From positions 1 through 41,564 of the IMG/VR virus record IMGVR_UViG_3300042924_002592: a stretch of 41,564 bases of DNA, one strand, 5' to 3'. The position numbers and the translations under genes were made by a program. The notes below the pieces were generated by a model. The model was given only the letters and a program-made list of their open reading frames with translations. It was not told where the DNA came from and ran no database searches. This document shows, piece after piece, positions 1 to 7,005 of the stretch; position 1 is the stretch's first letter; each line of letters begins with the position of its first letter. This stretch comes from a virus.

Positions 1-116
1 AACACCAACATTACAGGTGGTGCTGATGCAGGAACCCAAAGAAAAAATGTGTTGACGAGAGCGAATGCGGCGAATAAAAGAATAATAATCAATACTTTTA
101 GATCATCTTTATGCAT
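1..116 (-). CDS. Small membrane or exported protein (3' end outside window)
   Basis: An open frame begins with ATG at 116 and runs off the window edge with no stop. It starts MHKDDLKVLIIILLFAAFAL and continues into VNTFFLWVP and a short Ala/Pro stretch. Residues 8-28 form one strongly hydrophobic segment after a short charged N-terminus, so it is a single-pass membrane protein or has an uncleaved signal. A GGAG ribosome binding site lies 7 bases before the ATG. It follows dsbA in the same direction, behind a structured 100-base gap. I do not recognise the family. Small membrane proteins at such positions may be lysis or envelope factors, but nothing here shows that. Confidence 0.55.
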   Translation of the reverse strand, partial: MHKDDLKVLIIILLFAAFALVNTFFLWVPASAPPVMLV

Positions 117-137
117 AATATAACTCCGAAGAGAAGA

Positions 138-211
138 TGGGGTGGGGAAGGTGAACTCCCACGGCGAGCAGTCTGGCGGATAGTGCCGTCAACTTAGAGT
201 ATTGCACCCCA
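138..211 (-). other. Structured intergenic element (possible leader RNA)
   Basis: The gap between dsbA and the small membrane gene is richer in G+C than its surroundings and can fold as a multi-branched structure. A 7-bp closing helix pairs TGGGGTG (138-144) with CACCCCA (205-211). Inside it a GTGGG/CCCAC helix (142-146 with 158-162, competing at its base with the outer helix) and an ACGGC/GCCGT helix (161-165 with 185-189) are possible. It lacks tRNA T-loop and anticodon geometry. Read on the minus strand it would be the 5' leader of the small membrane gene. Confidence 0.35.
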
Positions 212-217
212 ATATTT

Positions 218-454
218 TTATTTAGCCACGTTTTCGTAAATGGTTTGGAAATCGCTCTGCTCTGCGACTTCTTCCTCATAATTACGTTTGTGGTAAACAC
301 GCGCCAGTTTACGAGCCAACTTCTTTGGAATCTCACATTCGTCTTGCATCTTCTGAAGAATGTCTTTAATCAGATCACGTTCAGCCTCAATACGAGTGAG
401 TGAGTTGGAGATTTCTTGAAGGCATCCCAATACCTTTACTTTATCAAGTGCCAT
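218..454 (-). CDS. dsbA: DsbA-like double-stranded DNA-binding protein, late transcription
   Basis: This 78-residue protein matches the C-terminal pattern of T4 DsbA as I remember it: a basic helix, a YHK-x-N motif (here LARVYHKRNY), an acidic ExxAE stretch and a terminal YE/YD motif. In T4, DsbA binds double-stranded DNA near late promoters and modulates late transcription. It is translationally coupled to gp45, because the gp45 stop TAA overlaps the first of two adjacent ATGs (457 and 454). GGAG lies 4 bases from the first and 7 bases from the second, so I prefer 454. Its position next to the clamp gp45, itself the late-transcription activator, fits. A CTAAATA late-type box overlaps its stop codon. 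Confidence 0.75.
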   Translation of the reverse strand: MALDKVKVLGCLQEISNSLTRIEAERDLIKDILQKMQDECEIPKKLARKLARVYHKRNYEEEVAEQSDFQTIYENVAK

Positions 455-456
455 CA

Positions 457-1131
457 TTATTCTCCGAAAGTTGAACTTGCGGCTTCAATCGCAATGTAAT
501 AGGTGATGTCAACAGTTTTGTGCTTAAATCGAGCAAGACCTTTCTTGGCAATTGCAACGTCATACGAACCTTCAAGTAACTTGAAGTTTTCGACCTTCAT
601 CACAACTTTGAATTCCTTACCATTCTCAGCAGTACCAATTTCAATCTTGGACTGATCAGCAGAATCATCCTTCACGTCTGTAGCAATGAAGTGAATTGTG
701 GAACCATCGCTTTCAAACACGAAGTTGGGCGAACCAGAGATGCCAGCACTCTTACGCATCCAATCAAGATCTTCTTGCGAAAGACTGAATGAACAATCAG
801 GCTCACCAAACGTGATTGCCTTCTCAGGTGGAGTTACAATAACTTTCGGCGAGCAATACTTGATGTAATCAGACTTCTTGTTTGCACTAATATTGAGTTT
901 GTCATCGTCAAACGACAACTCGGCATCCTTGTACAAAGATACCTTTGCCAAAAGTTTGTTCAAATCATAAAGAGCGAACTCTTTTGGAAAACTCTCACCA
1001 ACAGTTGCTTCAACGAAGATTGTCTTGAGTGGAGAAATAGTTTTCAAAGTATTGCCAGACTTGAACTGCAAACTTTGATTAATGCCTGAAAAGTTTTTCA
1101 GGACTTGCACAGTATCATCAGAAAGTTTCAT
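457..1131 (-). CDS. 45: gp45 DNA polymerase sliding clamp
   Basis: The 224-residue protein begins MKLSDDTVQVLKNFSGINQS, closely like the T4 gp45 N-terminus (MKLS-DT---LKNF--IN), and ends with the Tyr-x-Ile-Ala-Ile-Glu-Ala strand seen near the gp45 C-terminus; length is close to T4 gp45 (about 228). gp45 is the trimeric clamp that tethers the replicative polymerase and also activates late transcription through gp55 and gp33. The ATG at 1131 is chosen over an upstream in-frame start at 1191 because GAGG sits 9 bases before it and the alignment begins there. The 5' end overlaps the gp1 gene by 14 bp. A near-perfect sigma70 promoter lies just upstream inside gp1. Confidence 0.95.
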   Translation of the reverse strand: MKLSDDTVQVLKNFSGINQSLQFKSGNTLKTISPLKTIFVEATVGESFPKEFALYDLNKLLAKVSLYKDAELSFDDDKLNISANKKSDYIKYCSPKVIVTPPEKAITFGEPDCSFSLSQEDLDWMRKSAGISGSPNFVFESDGSTIHFIATDVKDDSADQSKIEIGTAENGKEFKVVMKVENFKLLEGSYDVAIAKKGLARFKHKTVDITYYIAIEAASSTFGE

Positions 1132-1786
1132 AATTAACGACCTCATTTGCTTCAACACGATTATTATATAACGAATCAACCAACTTGTCAACTCTCACAG
1201 TCAACTCATCCAACGAACAATTATTATCCATCACAATATCATAATGCGAACCAATCCAAGCCCATTCACTGAAATGAATTTCTGGATATGCATTGCGCAT
1301 TATTTCTTGTTTGTTATAAAGATTGCATTCACGAGCAAGACTATACCACTCAGGATCATCACCACGACGAACGCGAATAACTTTGCCACCTGATTTTACG
1401 ATTGCATCAATTTCATTTGGGAAACGAACATCAGCAATCACATAGTTATTCCATGGTGCTTGTTCGCAGCGTCGCATCACAGTATGAACCCAGAGGTCAG
1501 GGTGAAATACATCACGACCTGCCTCTGTGCCCATTAGTTGGAGAGCCAATCTTGGTGAAAACTCACAACCGAATTTTTCTGACCACCACTTATCTGGCTG
1601 CTCACGCCATGCTCTAGATCCTGGAGTGTCACCTTCAAGCATGGAACGATTCCAACCGAAGATCGTGGCACAGGCGTCTTTGACGCTATTCGCATAACTC
1701 TCTTTGACGAAATCATGACGATCCACCAAGAGATCTGCAACTGTGCCTTTACCTGCTCCAATAAAGCCAACTAAACCTACAATCAT
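1118..1786 (-). CDS. 1: gp1 deoxynucleoside monophosphate kinase
   Basis: The 222-residue protein opens with MIVGLVGFIGAGKGTVADLL, a P-loop of the GxxGxGKGT kind (residues 7-15) typical of phage dNMP kinases, and it contains the family motifs LQLMGTEAGRD (near 82-92), W-HTVM and VIADVRFPNE, where the last Asp-Val-Arg-Phe-x-Asn-Glu is highly characteristic. These enzymes phosphorylate dNMPs to dNDPs for phage DNA synthesis. T4 gp1 (241 aa) also accepts hydroxymethyl-dCMP, so a role in supplying unusual nucleotides is conceivable given the modification island just upstream. It follows the glycosyltransferase gene by 15 bases with a GAGA binding site, and its end overlaps the gp45 start by 14 bp. 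Confidence 0.9.
   Translation of the reverse strand: MIVGLVGFIGAGKGTVADLLVDRHDFVKESYANSVKDACATIFGWNRSMLEGDTPGSRAWREQPDKWWSEKFGCEFSPRLALQLMGTEAGRDVFHPDLWVHTVMRRCEQAPWNNYVIADVRFPNEIDAIVKSGGKVIRVRRGDDPEWYSLARECNLYNKQEIMRNAYPEIHFSEWAWIGSHYDIVMDNNCSLDELTVRVDKLVDSLYNNRVEANEVVNYETF
1163..1191 (-). promoter_or_regulatory. Sigma70-type early promoter for gp45
   Basis: Read on the minus strand: -35 TTGACA at 1191-1186, exactly 17 bases, then -10 TATAAT at 1168-1163. Both hexamers match the consensus fully. It lies in the 3' end of the gp1 coding sequence and would start transcription about 25 bases before the gp45 ATG, giving the clamp and dsbA expression independent of the upstream island. Confidence 0.75.
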
Positions 1787-1801
1787 AACAAAATCTCTTT
1801 A

Positions 1802-2641
1802 TTAAAGAGAACCGACCCAATTGGCAACTGCAGGCATATCACCAGTGAATGCATAAGTGCCGATATGATGTGTTTTCATCCATGGGCAGAGCCAAATTTT
1901 ACCACCAAGATGACGCCACCACTGGCAGAACATATAATCTTCAGACAAGTAGCGATCTGATCCACCAACTTCCTTCTCAATACCATCCATCATGACCACA
2001 CGCTTGCGATCAATGACGGTATCGAAATAGGCGTGAATGTATCGCTTACCATCGAAGTTGGCTTGACCAACATGGTCTGGACGATAACTAAACTCAGGAT
2101 AGGCTTCTTTAAATTTATCAAAGACTTCACGTTTGACGAGCATGAAGCCAGTACCAATTTCAAGAACTTCAATTGGTTCAGCAACAGAGAATTTTTCAGT
2201 GCCTGGTGCTGGATTGAATACGAAATCACCAGCAACCTTTTCCATTTCAAGAGGCTCAATGTCAGGATGACGCTTCACAGCTTCCTTCACAGCACCCCAC
2301 TTAATGGATTTCTTTGGATATGGACCACCAATAACATCCTTATCAAGAGCAAGCAATGCAACAACATCACGCGGATCAAAATGAATATCAGCGTCGATGA
2401 ATAAGAGATGAGTGTAACCTTCTGCACGAAGGAATTCATCTACAAGATAATTGCGAGCGCGAGTGATAAGAGATTCATTGAAGATGAAAGAGAAACGAAC
2501 TTCAATGCCATATTGAGCGCACAATGCTTGCAAGTCTAAACAAGACTTCAAATACATACCATGCGCCATACCACCGTACATCGGAGTTGCGACAAAGAGT
2601 TTGTTTTTGCGCAAATCCTCAACCTTAACTTCTAACTGCAT
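1802..2641 (-). CDS. GT-A fold glycosyltransferase
   Basis: The 279-residue protein has a GT-A architecture: a nucleotide-binding start (KLFVATPMYGG), a metal-binding DxD in LLFIDADIHFDP (Asp83-Ala-Asp85), and a C-terminal acceptor region with LSEDYMFCQWW, where the SED triad is common in such enzymes. Proteins of this type are frequent in aquatic T4-like phages. It would transfer a sugar from a nucleotide donor, but the acceptor is unknown. It is the last gene of the island, two bases after the P-loop kinase stop, with GGAG 9 bases before the ATG. That placement makes a hydroxymethylated DNA base a plausible acceptor; host polysaccharide or phage protein are alternatives. Confidence 0.75.
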   Translation of the reverse strand: MQLEVKVEDLRKNKLFVATPMYGGMAHGMYLKSCLDLQALCAQYGIEVRFSFIFNESLITRARNYLVDEFLRAEGYTHLLFIDADIHFDPRDVVALLALDKDVIGGPYPKKSIKWGAVKEAVKRHPDIEPLEMEKVAGDFVFNPAPGTEKFSVAEPIEVLEIGTGFMLVKREVFDKFKEAYPEFSYRPDHVGQANFDGKRYIHAYFDTVIDRKRVVMMDGIEKEVGGSDRYLSEDYMFCQWWRHLGGKIWLCPWMKTHHIGTYAFTGDMPAVANWVGSL

Positions 2642-2643
2642 AA

Positions 2644-3225
2644 TTATTCACTCCAGTTGTAAAATTTTCTAATATGATCAATAATCTTAGACTGATCATC
2701 GAGATTTTCGTTGACCATTGTCTCTATATAGTCCATGAGTGTCAGCGACCCCATGATATTCGAGATTTTAGTCTTACGAGAATTTTTGAATTTGTCATCT
2801 TGATCATCTTTGCGATCAATGTGACGTTGATCAAGAGTGCTATCCTTGACTGTAAGGATTAGAATCTTGAAATCATTTGGGAATAGTTCAGAAAGGCGAT
2901 CAAGCATTTTGCCATTGAACAAACGATCACCTTCGAAGATCACATTTACACTATGACCATCTGCATTTGATTCATATGCAAGATTACTAAAGAACGCAGT
3001 AGCATCTGGTTGAACTGCCATTGACAAACGATCAGTGCCCTGGAACACATTACCATCATTCACATACTTGCCAAGAATATAAAGATTCAGTTTCTTGGAA
3101 TACATTGCATCAAGAAGTTTCTCTGGCTTCGAAGTAACCCAATCATCAGCCATGGAAATCAATTTAAACATCAAAGTGGTTTTGCCAGTTGCTGGCTCAC
3201 CACCCATAGCAATCACTCTTACCAT
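2644..3225 (-). CDS. P-loop kinase, candidate 5-hydroxymethyl-dU DNA kinase
   Basis: The 193-residue protein starts MVRVIAMGGEPATGKTTLMF, with a Walker A motif GEPATGKTT at residues 9-17, and has a Walker B-like strand VNVIFEGD (near 94-101) and a later Arg/Lys/Asp-rich lid (QRHIDRKDDQDDKFKNSR). Small P-loop kinases next to alpha-GPT-pyrophosphorylase-type genes are known in hypermodified phages, where they phosphorylate 5-hydroxymethyluracil in DNA to activate it. Here that neighbour is directly upstream and overlaps it by 7 bp (ATGGTAA). GGAGG lies 4 bases before the ATG. The substrate is inferred from context; the kinase fold is seen in the sequence. No second domain is fused to it. Confidence 0.65.
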   Translation of the reverse strand: MVRVIAMGGEPATGKTTLMFKLISMADDWVTSKPEKLLDAMYSKKLNLYILGKYVNDGNVFQGTDRLSMAVQPDATAFFSNLAYESNADGHSVNVIFEGDRLFNGKMLDRLSELFPNDFKILILTVKDSTLDQRHIDRKDDQDDKFKNSRKTKISNIMGSLTLMDYIETMVNENLDDQSKIIDHIRKFYNWSE

Positions 3226-4244
3226 AATGCCTCCAAACCTTCTTTCACTGGTTGTTCATCATCGAACATCCAATCCATTCGTTCTATTCTACCTGTTCTT
3301 AAGAAATAAGTAAACTTTTCTTTGTTGATTGTATTTCTCGGAGCAAGTCTGAGATCAAGAGTTTCATTTCTTGCTTGCCACAAAACATTCCATTCAATAC
3401 CAGTCCAACCGTCGCCTTCTGCTTGATTGATTTCTTCAGACTGGCGATCAAGATAATAACCAAGATATCGACCATGATGTTCACGAAAGATTTTCTTGAA
3501 TGAGCAAAGGCAAGTCTCCATCGTGAAGAAATCGATTTGATTGCTCAGTTGAGGGAATCGAGATCTGGTTTCCTCAAGAATTTCTTTGGCATGGCTTTCA
3601 AGGTCTGCGCATTCCCCAGAAGTGAGTTTAACATCATATTTGTCATCTTGCCCGAGGGCGAGATGCAGACCATTACGATGAGAGCGAGAGCCTGCAAAAT
3701 CGTCAAGCATGAGGCTGTCAGGTACACAAGCAATGCCAGCAGTATGAACAAGATGCTGAAGGTAAAACCAAGTGGAATAGCGACCAAATTTGTGAAGAGA
3801 AGTTTTAAGATTATTCCAAAGATTGTGGAAAGATTGCGTTTCGTTGTCGCCATAATAATTTTCTAGAACCTCACGTTGAGTTTTCTTGCCAATAAACTTT
3901 TGGTAAGATGCGAACATGGCAGGCAAGTGACCTTTGTTCCACTTTGTATCAACTTGGTATCTGAGTCTTTTGTAGTTGTGACTATTCCACCATTCGATAC
4001 GATCAACGGTAGCAAGTTCATAGTCTGGGAATTCATTTTTTAGAACCCATGCAGTTGGCAATTGATAGGTGTTACCATAAAGCCATGCAAGCCAGAGTTT
4101 TTCCTCATCATTGTGTTCGTATCGACGGTGGAGATAGTTTGTCATCCATACCGCTGGATCGCAGTCGCCAAACTGCATCGACCACGCATACCAGCGGATG
4201 AATGACTCGCGCCTCTCTTTAGTTGTTGAACGCAGGGAGGACAT
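3219..4244 (-). CDS. alpha-glutamyl/putrescinyl thymine pyrophosphorylase-like (amino acid:DNA transferase or HMUDK helical domain)
   Basis: The 341-residue, Trp- and His-rich, mostly helical protein resembles the alpha-GPT-pyrophosphorylase group predicted and later linked to thymine hypermodification in phages: RRESFIRWYAWSMQFGDCDP near the N-terminus, then WLAWLYGNTYQLPTAW, a GRYSTWFYLQ segment and LDDFAGSRSHRNGL. In characterised systems these proteins displace the phosphate of phosphorylated hydroxymethyluracil with an amine or amino acid. A related helical domain is also part of 5-hmdU DNA kinases, so this gene plus the adjacent P-loop kinase could be one kinase split in two. ATG at 4244 follows an in-frame TTG. 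It overlaps the ParB-like gene by 26 bp and no strong binding site is visible, suggesting coupling. The family call is from memory of motif pattern. Confidence 0.65.
   Translation of the reverse strand: MSSLRSTTKERRESFIRWYAWSMQFGDCDPAVWMTNYLHRRYEHNDEEKLWLAWLYGNTYQLPTAWVLKNEFPDYELATVDRIEWWNSHNYKRLRYQVDTKWNKGHLPAMFASYQKFIGKKTQREVLENYYGDNETQSFHNLWNNLKTSLHKFGRYSTWFYLQHLVHTAGIACVPDSLMLDDFAGSRSHRNGLHLALGQDDKYDVKLTSGECADLESHAKEILEETRSRFPQLSNQIDFFTMETCLCSFKKIFREHHGRYLGYYLDRQSEEINQAEGDGWTGIEWNVLWQARNETLDLRLAPRNTINKEKFTYFLRTGRIERMDWMFDDEQPVKEGLEALW
3286..3314 (-). promoter_or_regulatory. Sigma70-type promoter for P-loop kinase and downstream genes
   Basis: On the minus strand, -35 TTTACT at 3314-3309, 17-base spacer, -10 TAGAAT at 3291-3286. 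It lies inside the 3' end of the transferase-like gene, about 60 bases before the kinase ATG. The -35 hexamer is the same as in the promoters at 5603, 7143, 9477 and 22696. Confidence 0.5.
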
Positions 4245-5532
4245 CAACAGTTACATCAAGTTGCATATATTGAATCATATCACGAAGTTTGTCAATGTGC
4301 TTTTCTTGATCATCAATAGCCAATTCATTCTTGCTCTTGAAATACAAAACAATAGCACCCTTTTTCTTTTTCATATTGTACATTCTGTGAACGATATAAC
4401 CAAGGGCAACAGCATGTTCTGCCTTCGAAGCAGTTGCATGAATCGCTGCAACACCTTTCAACTCATACTTCTTCACTTTGTAGTTGTTCAAGAAATTGTC
4501 ATCATAGGCAATCAAATTGTCTTGATACTTTAAAGCATTTTGTTGAGTTGCAAAATCGTTCATAATAGAACGAAACAAACCATTGAGTTTTTTCTTGTCT
4601 TCAGTGATCAACGAGAATCGTTCATAAATCAATTCACGAGCACTGTCGACCTGAAGCGGATCAGAAAGATCAAATCCTTCGCTCACCAAGAAGTTATTGA
4701 TATTTCTCTTGATGTCACCATCTGTATTGGTTTTACGAACAATAAAGTCCTCTTTATTTTCTAAAAGACCAAACAGATCATAGTTGGCATTACGAGTTTT
4801 CTCATCAGCACCAAACTCAGTTTCATTTATATAGACAACAGGAATCTCTTTGAGCGCAGTTCTCGAAACTGCCTCAAGGCGATTATTCCCATTGAGAATG
4901 GTATATACAATTTTGTTTTTATGACGAGAAACAACGACAACTACAGGATCTTTCATCAACCAATCCCAAGCATCTTTGGGGTTTTGATCAAACCGAGATT
5001 TGATCTTACGAACATGGTTAACGTCAATCTGTTCAACGCGAATTTGATTTCTCTTATATGCGTGAACAGTTTTGACAGGTTCAAGAACAACTTTGTATTG
5101 ACCTGACTTTATCGCTTCATGAATTGTTGTTACAGTTGTTTTGTCTTGAACAAAGCGGTCAGTTGGCTTGATGCCTTCAGAACGACCCTCAATCCAATCT
5201 ACGAGTGTTTGCTTATGTTCTTCAGTTAGCAATGACTCATCAATGCAATGCGCATTGTTTGATTTATTGTAGAACATATTTTTGTTCCAAGACATGCCAT
5301 AATCAAGACCAAACCACTCAAGTGTTTGAGCGATATCGTCTTCATGCGCACTACCTTCGAACAATAAAGACTTTTCAAGTTTACCCTTGTAAAAGTCGTC
5401 CCAGAACTGGGCACTAGAGATTGAAGAAATATAATCTAACTTATCGGTTTTGGGGGACTTATAACCAATGTTCATCATCCCATTTTCAATGTTACGAAAA
5501 CCATAAACATAACACACTTTACTAGTCAACAT
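4219..5532 (-). CDS. GIY-YIG-like / ParB-like domain protein
   Basis: The 437-residue protein seems to have three parts. Residues 1-100 begin MLTSKVCYVYGFRNIENGMM and NIGYK, a spacing like the two tyrosine-containing strands of GIY-YIG nucleases. Residues about 150-230 resemble a ParB/sulfiredoxin-fold domain, with IRVEQIDVNHVRKIK and the signature ILNGNNRLEA. Residues 250-437 are a lysine-rich helical region. ParB-fold proteins include CTPases, nucleases and serine kinases (SerK/SbnI), and they recur in predicted phage base-modification operons. Start ATG at 5532 has AGGAG at 6 bases and is preferred to a TTG at 5550. A dedicated promoter lies upstream. The role may be DNA-site recognition, nuclease or small-molecule kinase; the sequence does not decide. 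Confidence 0.6.
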   Translation of the reverse strand: MLTSKVCYVYGFRNIENGMMNIGYKSPKTDKLDYISSISSAQFWDDFYKGKLEKSLLFEGSAHEDDIAQTLEWFGLDYGMSWNKNMFYNKSNNAHCIDESLLTEEHKQTLVDWIEGRSEGIKPTDRFVQDKTTVTTIHEAIKSGQYKVVLEPVKTVHAYKRNQIRVEQIDVNHVRKIKSRFDQNPKDAWDWLMKDPVVVVVSRHKNKIVYTILNGNNRLEAVSRTALKEIPVVYINETEFGADEKTRNANYDLFGLLENKEDFIVRKTNTDGDIKRNINNFLVSEGFDLSDPLQVDSARELIYERFSLITEDKKKLNGLFRSIMNDFATQQNALKYQDNLIAYDDNFLNNYKVKKYELKGVAAIHATASKAEHAVALGYIVHRMYNMKKKKGAIVLYFKSKNELAIDDQEKHIDKLRDMIQYMQLDVTVDVLPAFNN

Positions 5533-5602
5533 ATCAAACTCCTTCGGCAAATAACATTATGCCATATAAGGTTAAATTGTCACCACTATTAGCGACAGAT
5601 AT

Positions 5603-5631
5603 ATTATAGGTTATCTAATCGCAAAAGTAAA
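5603..5631 (-). promoter_or_regulatory. Sigma70-type early promoter for ParB-like gene
   Basis: On the minus strand, -35 TTTACT at 5631-5626, 17-base spacer, consensus -10 TATAAT at 5608-5603. It occupies the 107-bp gap between the GNAT and ParB-like genes. A TGTCGC/GTGACA hairpin (5597-5578) sits at the predicted transcript start. The stretch TTTACTTTTG-GATT is shared with the promoter at 9477-9505. Confidence 0.75.
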
Positions 5632-5639
5632 CAGCAATT

Positions 5640-6146
5640 TTAATAAACTTGCACACATCCACCTTTACCCTTTTTATACACTGCTGCATGTATAACAGGA
5701 TCATTCAGATCATAGATTCCATCGGCGAAATTCTTGCCATTAATCTTGAACATACTCAGCGAACATCCACTTTTCTGTTTTCCCAAGAATTTGAATCCCA
5801 TGGATTCATAGAATACGACTGCATCAGGCTCTGCTGAAACGCGATAGTAACTGGTGCCAAGACCTTGTGCGCGATCAAGAGAGTCTTGAGTGAGTAATCT
5901 TGCAACACCCTTACGTCTATGTTTCGCAAACGTATGAAGCAATTGTAGATTGAAGACATATGGAGTTTTCTTAGATCGTGTCGTGATAATCGCGCCAGCC
6001 AACTCTCCGCCGTCCCAACACCCAATACAGTACTGCCATTGTTCCTGCATGTCAGCCTTTGCCACAAAAGTCTTGGCAAAAGAGTCTGCTTTATCTTCAG
6101 TGATATGCGCGACGAATTCATCGCGACTTGTATCACGCAGCCTCAT
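5640..6146 (-). CDS. GNAT-family N-acetyltransferase
   Basis: The 168-residue protein has the GNAT core: the acetyl-CoA-binding signature in LHTFAKHRRKGVARLL (R-x-x-G-x-A form, about residues 70-86) after a strand reading YVFNLQLL, and the C-terminal AVVFYESMGFKFLG element that closes the fold. It would acetylate an amine. In this operon the natural candidate is an amino group on a modified base or its precursor; self-protection or protein acetylation cannot be excluded. Start ATG 6146 is chosen because an earlier in-frame start (6212) would overlap the amidoligase by 80 bp; with 6146 the overlap is 14 bp. The binding site is weak (GAG at 4 bases). It is the last gene before the ParB promoter. 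Confidence 0.8.
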   Translation of the reverse strand: MRLRDTSRDEFVAHITEDKADSFAKTFVAKADMQEQWQYCIGCWDGGELAGAIITTRSKKTPYVFNLQLLHTFAKHRRKGVARLLTQDSLDRAQGLGTSYYRVSAEPDAVVFYESMGFKFLGKQKSGCSLSMFKINGKNFADGIYDLNDPVIHAAVYKKGKGGCVQVY

Positions 6147-7005
6147 GGAACTCGCGTTTCTTTTCTCCACGTTCCTTTGGATATTTGGTTTGCTGCCATC
6201 CATGATATTCATCCAAATTCCACTTAAATGGTGGAAATTTATAATCAGATTCAGAAAGAATTTCCTTCACTGAGGGACCCTGGTTCAGTGCTGAGTCGAC
6301 GAACTTTTCCACGAATCGAAACTGAGATTCCATTTCCTCACGTTTAGTTGTGGAACGGAAGCAGCGAAACTCAATCGTACCAGTATGCTTCATGCAGTAA
6401 GTATTAATGGCAAATCTAAATGGTCGACCCATTGATACGCCATCTTTGCCAGCAGCATGTAATTTAATAAAATGATCAAAGTCAGTTGCAAGATTGATAA
6501 TGTTGTCGCACATATAGTCAGGCATTGGACGACCACCATCAAACTTCAAATACATCTTTGCGCCTTCTACTTGCTTCATCTCAGAAGTTTCATAGAATTG
6601 ATAACAGGCTTCAATGGTATCTTGTTGATTGTCTTTAATGTAAGCAATCAAACGCTTGAGTCCATCAATATCATTTTTCAATCCTGGAACAAAGACATGA
6701 ATATGTCCATGATTGACGCAGGAAGCAGTAGGCATATTGCCATACTCAATAAACATTTCTTTCAAACGCATGATACGATCAACTTGTTCCTGCCAAGTTT
6801 TAGTTGGCATCATATTGACTTCGCCGCCCATCCATGGCTCTTTGCCAAGTGGATCACAAGCACGATATTGAAATGGTGGATGAAGATTTACAATGTCTGT
6901 TTCAGCATATTCCCATTTGCCGAGAGTTGGGGGAATCTCCATACGACGATCAATATCACCCCATTCAATCTCAGCACCATATGTAAACGTTGACTTATCG
7001 TACAT
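6133..7005 (-). CDS. Amidoligase-like (COOH-NH2 ligase) enzyme
   Basis: The 290-residue protein shows the amidoligase family plan (ATP-grasp/glutamine synthetase-like carboxylate-amine ligases): N-terminal MYDKSTFTYGAEIEWGD, where T-x-G-x-E-I-E is the metal/ATP-binding strand, a central histidine motif VNHGHIHVFV, and a C-terminal TGTIEFRCFRST strand with the family's E-F-R. Such enzymes form amide bonds between a carboxylate and an amine. They are associated with peptide tagging, and with predicted DNA base modification in phages. Start 7005 has AAGGA 8 bases upstream and overlaps the glutaminase end by 11 bp. Adjacent to an ammonia-generating glutaminase and an acetyltransferase, it probably builds or extends an amino-acid-like side chain. 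Its substrate is unknown. Confidence 0.75.
   Translation of the reverse strand: MYDKSTFTYGAEIEWGDIDRRMEIPPTLGKWEYAETDIVNLHPPFQYRACDPLGKEPWMGGEVNMMPTKTWQEQVDRIMRLKEMFIEYGNMPTASCVNHGHIHVFVPGLKNDIDGLKRLIAYIKDNQQDTIEACYQFYETSEMKQVEGAKMYLKFDGGRPMPDYMCDNIINLATDFDHFIKLHAAGKDGVSMGRPFRFAINTYCMKHTGTIEFRCFRSTTKREEMESQFRFVEKFVDSALNQGPSVKEILSESDYKFPPFKWNLDEYHGWQQTKYPKERGEKKREFHEAA

Noticed and set aside
138-211. tRNA-like fold with a 7-bp acceptor-like helix on either strand
   Set aside because: Neither strand shows a T-loop GTTCRA, a 7-base anticodon loop or the right arm lengths. It is kept only as a structured element.
1132-1191. N-terminal extension of gp45 (20 hydrophobic residues)
   Set aside because: gp45 aligns from MKLS at 1131, GAGG precedes that ATG, and the extension region contains the promoter.
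3219-4244. Reading the Trp-rich protein as a DNA glycosylase or repair enzyme
   Set aside because: The helical DNA-glycosylase-like flavour is expected for alpha-GPT-pyrophosphorylase relatives, and the kinase/TET context fits base modification better. It remains a possible fold relation.
6147-6212. Extended N-terminus of the GNAT protein
   Set aside because: It would lie wholly within the amidoligase coding end and adds no GNAT elements; the ATG at 6146 is sufficient.
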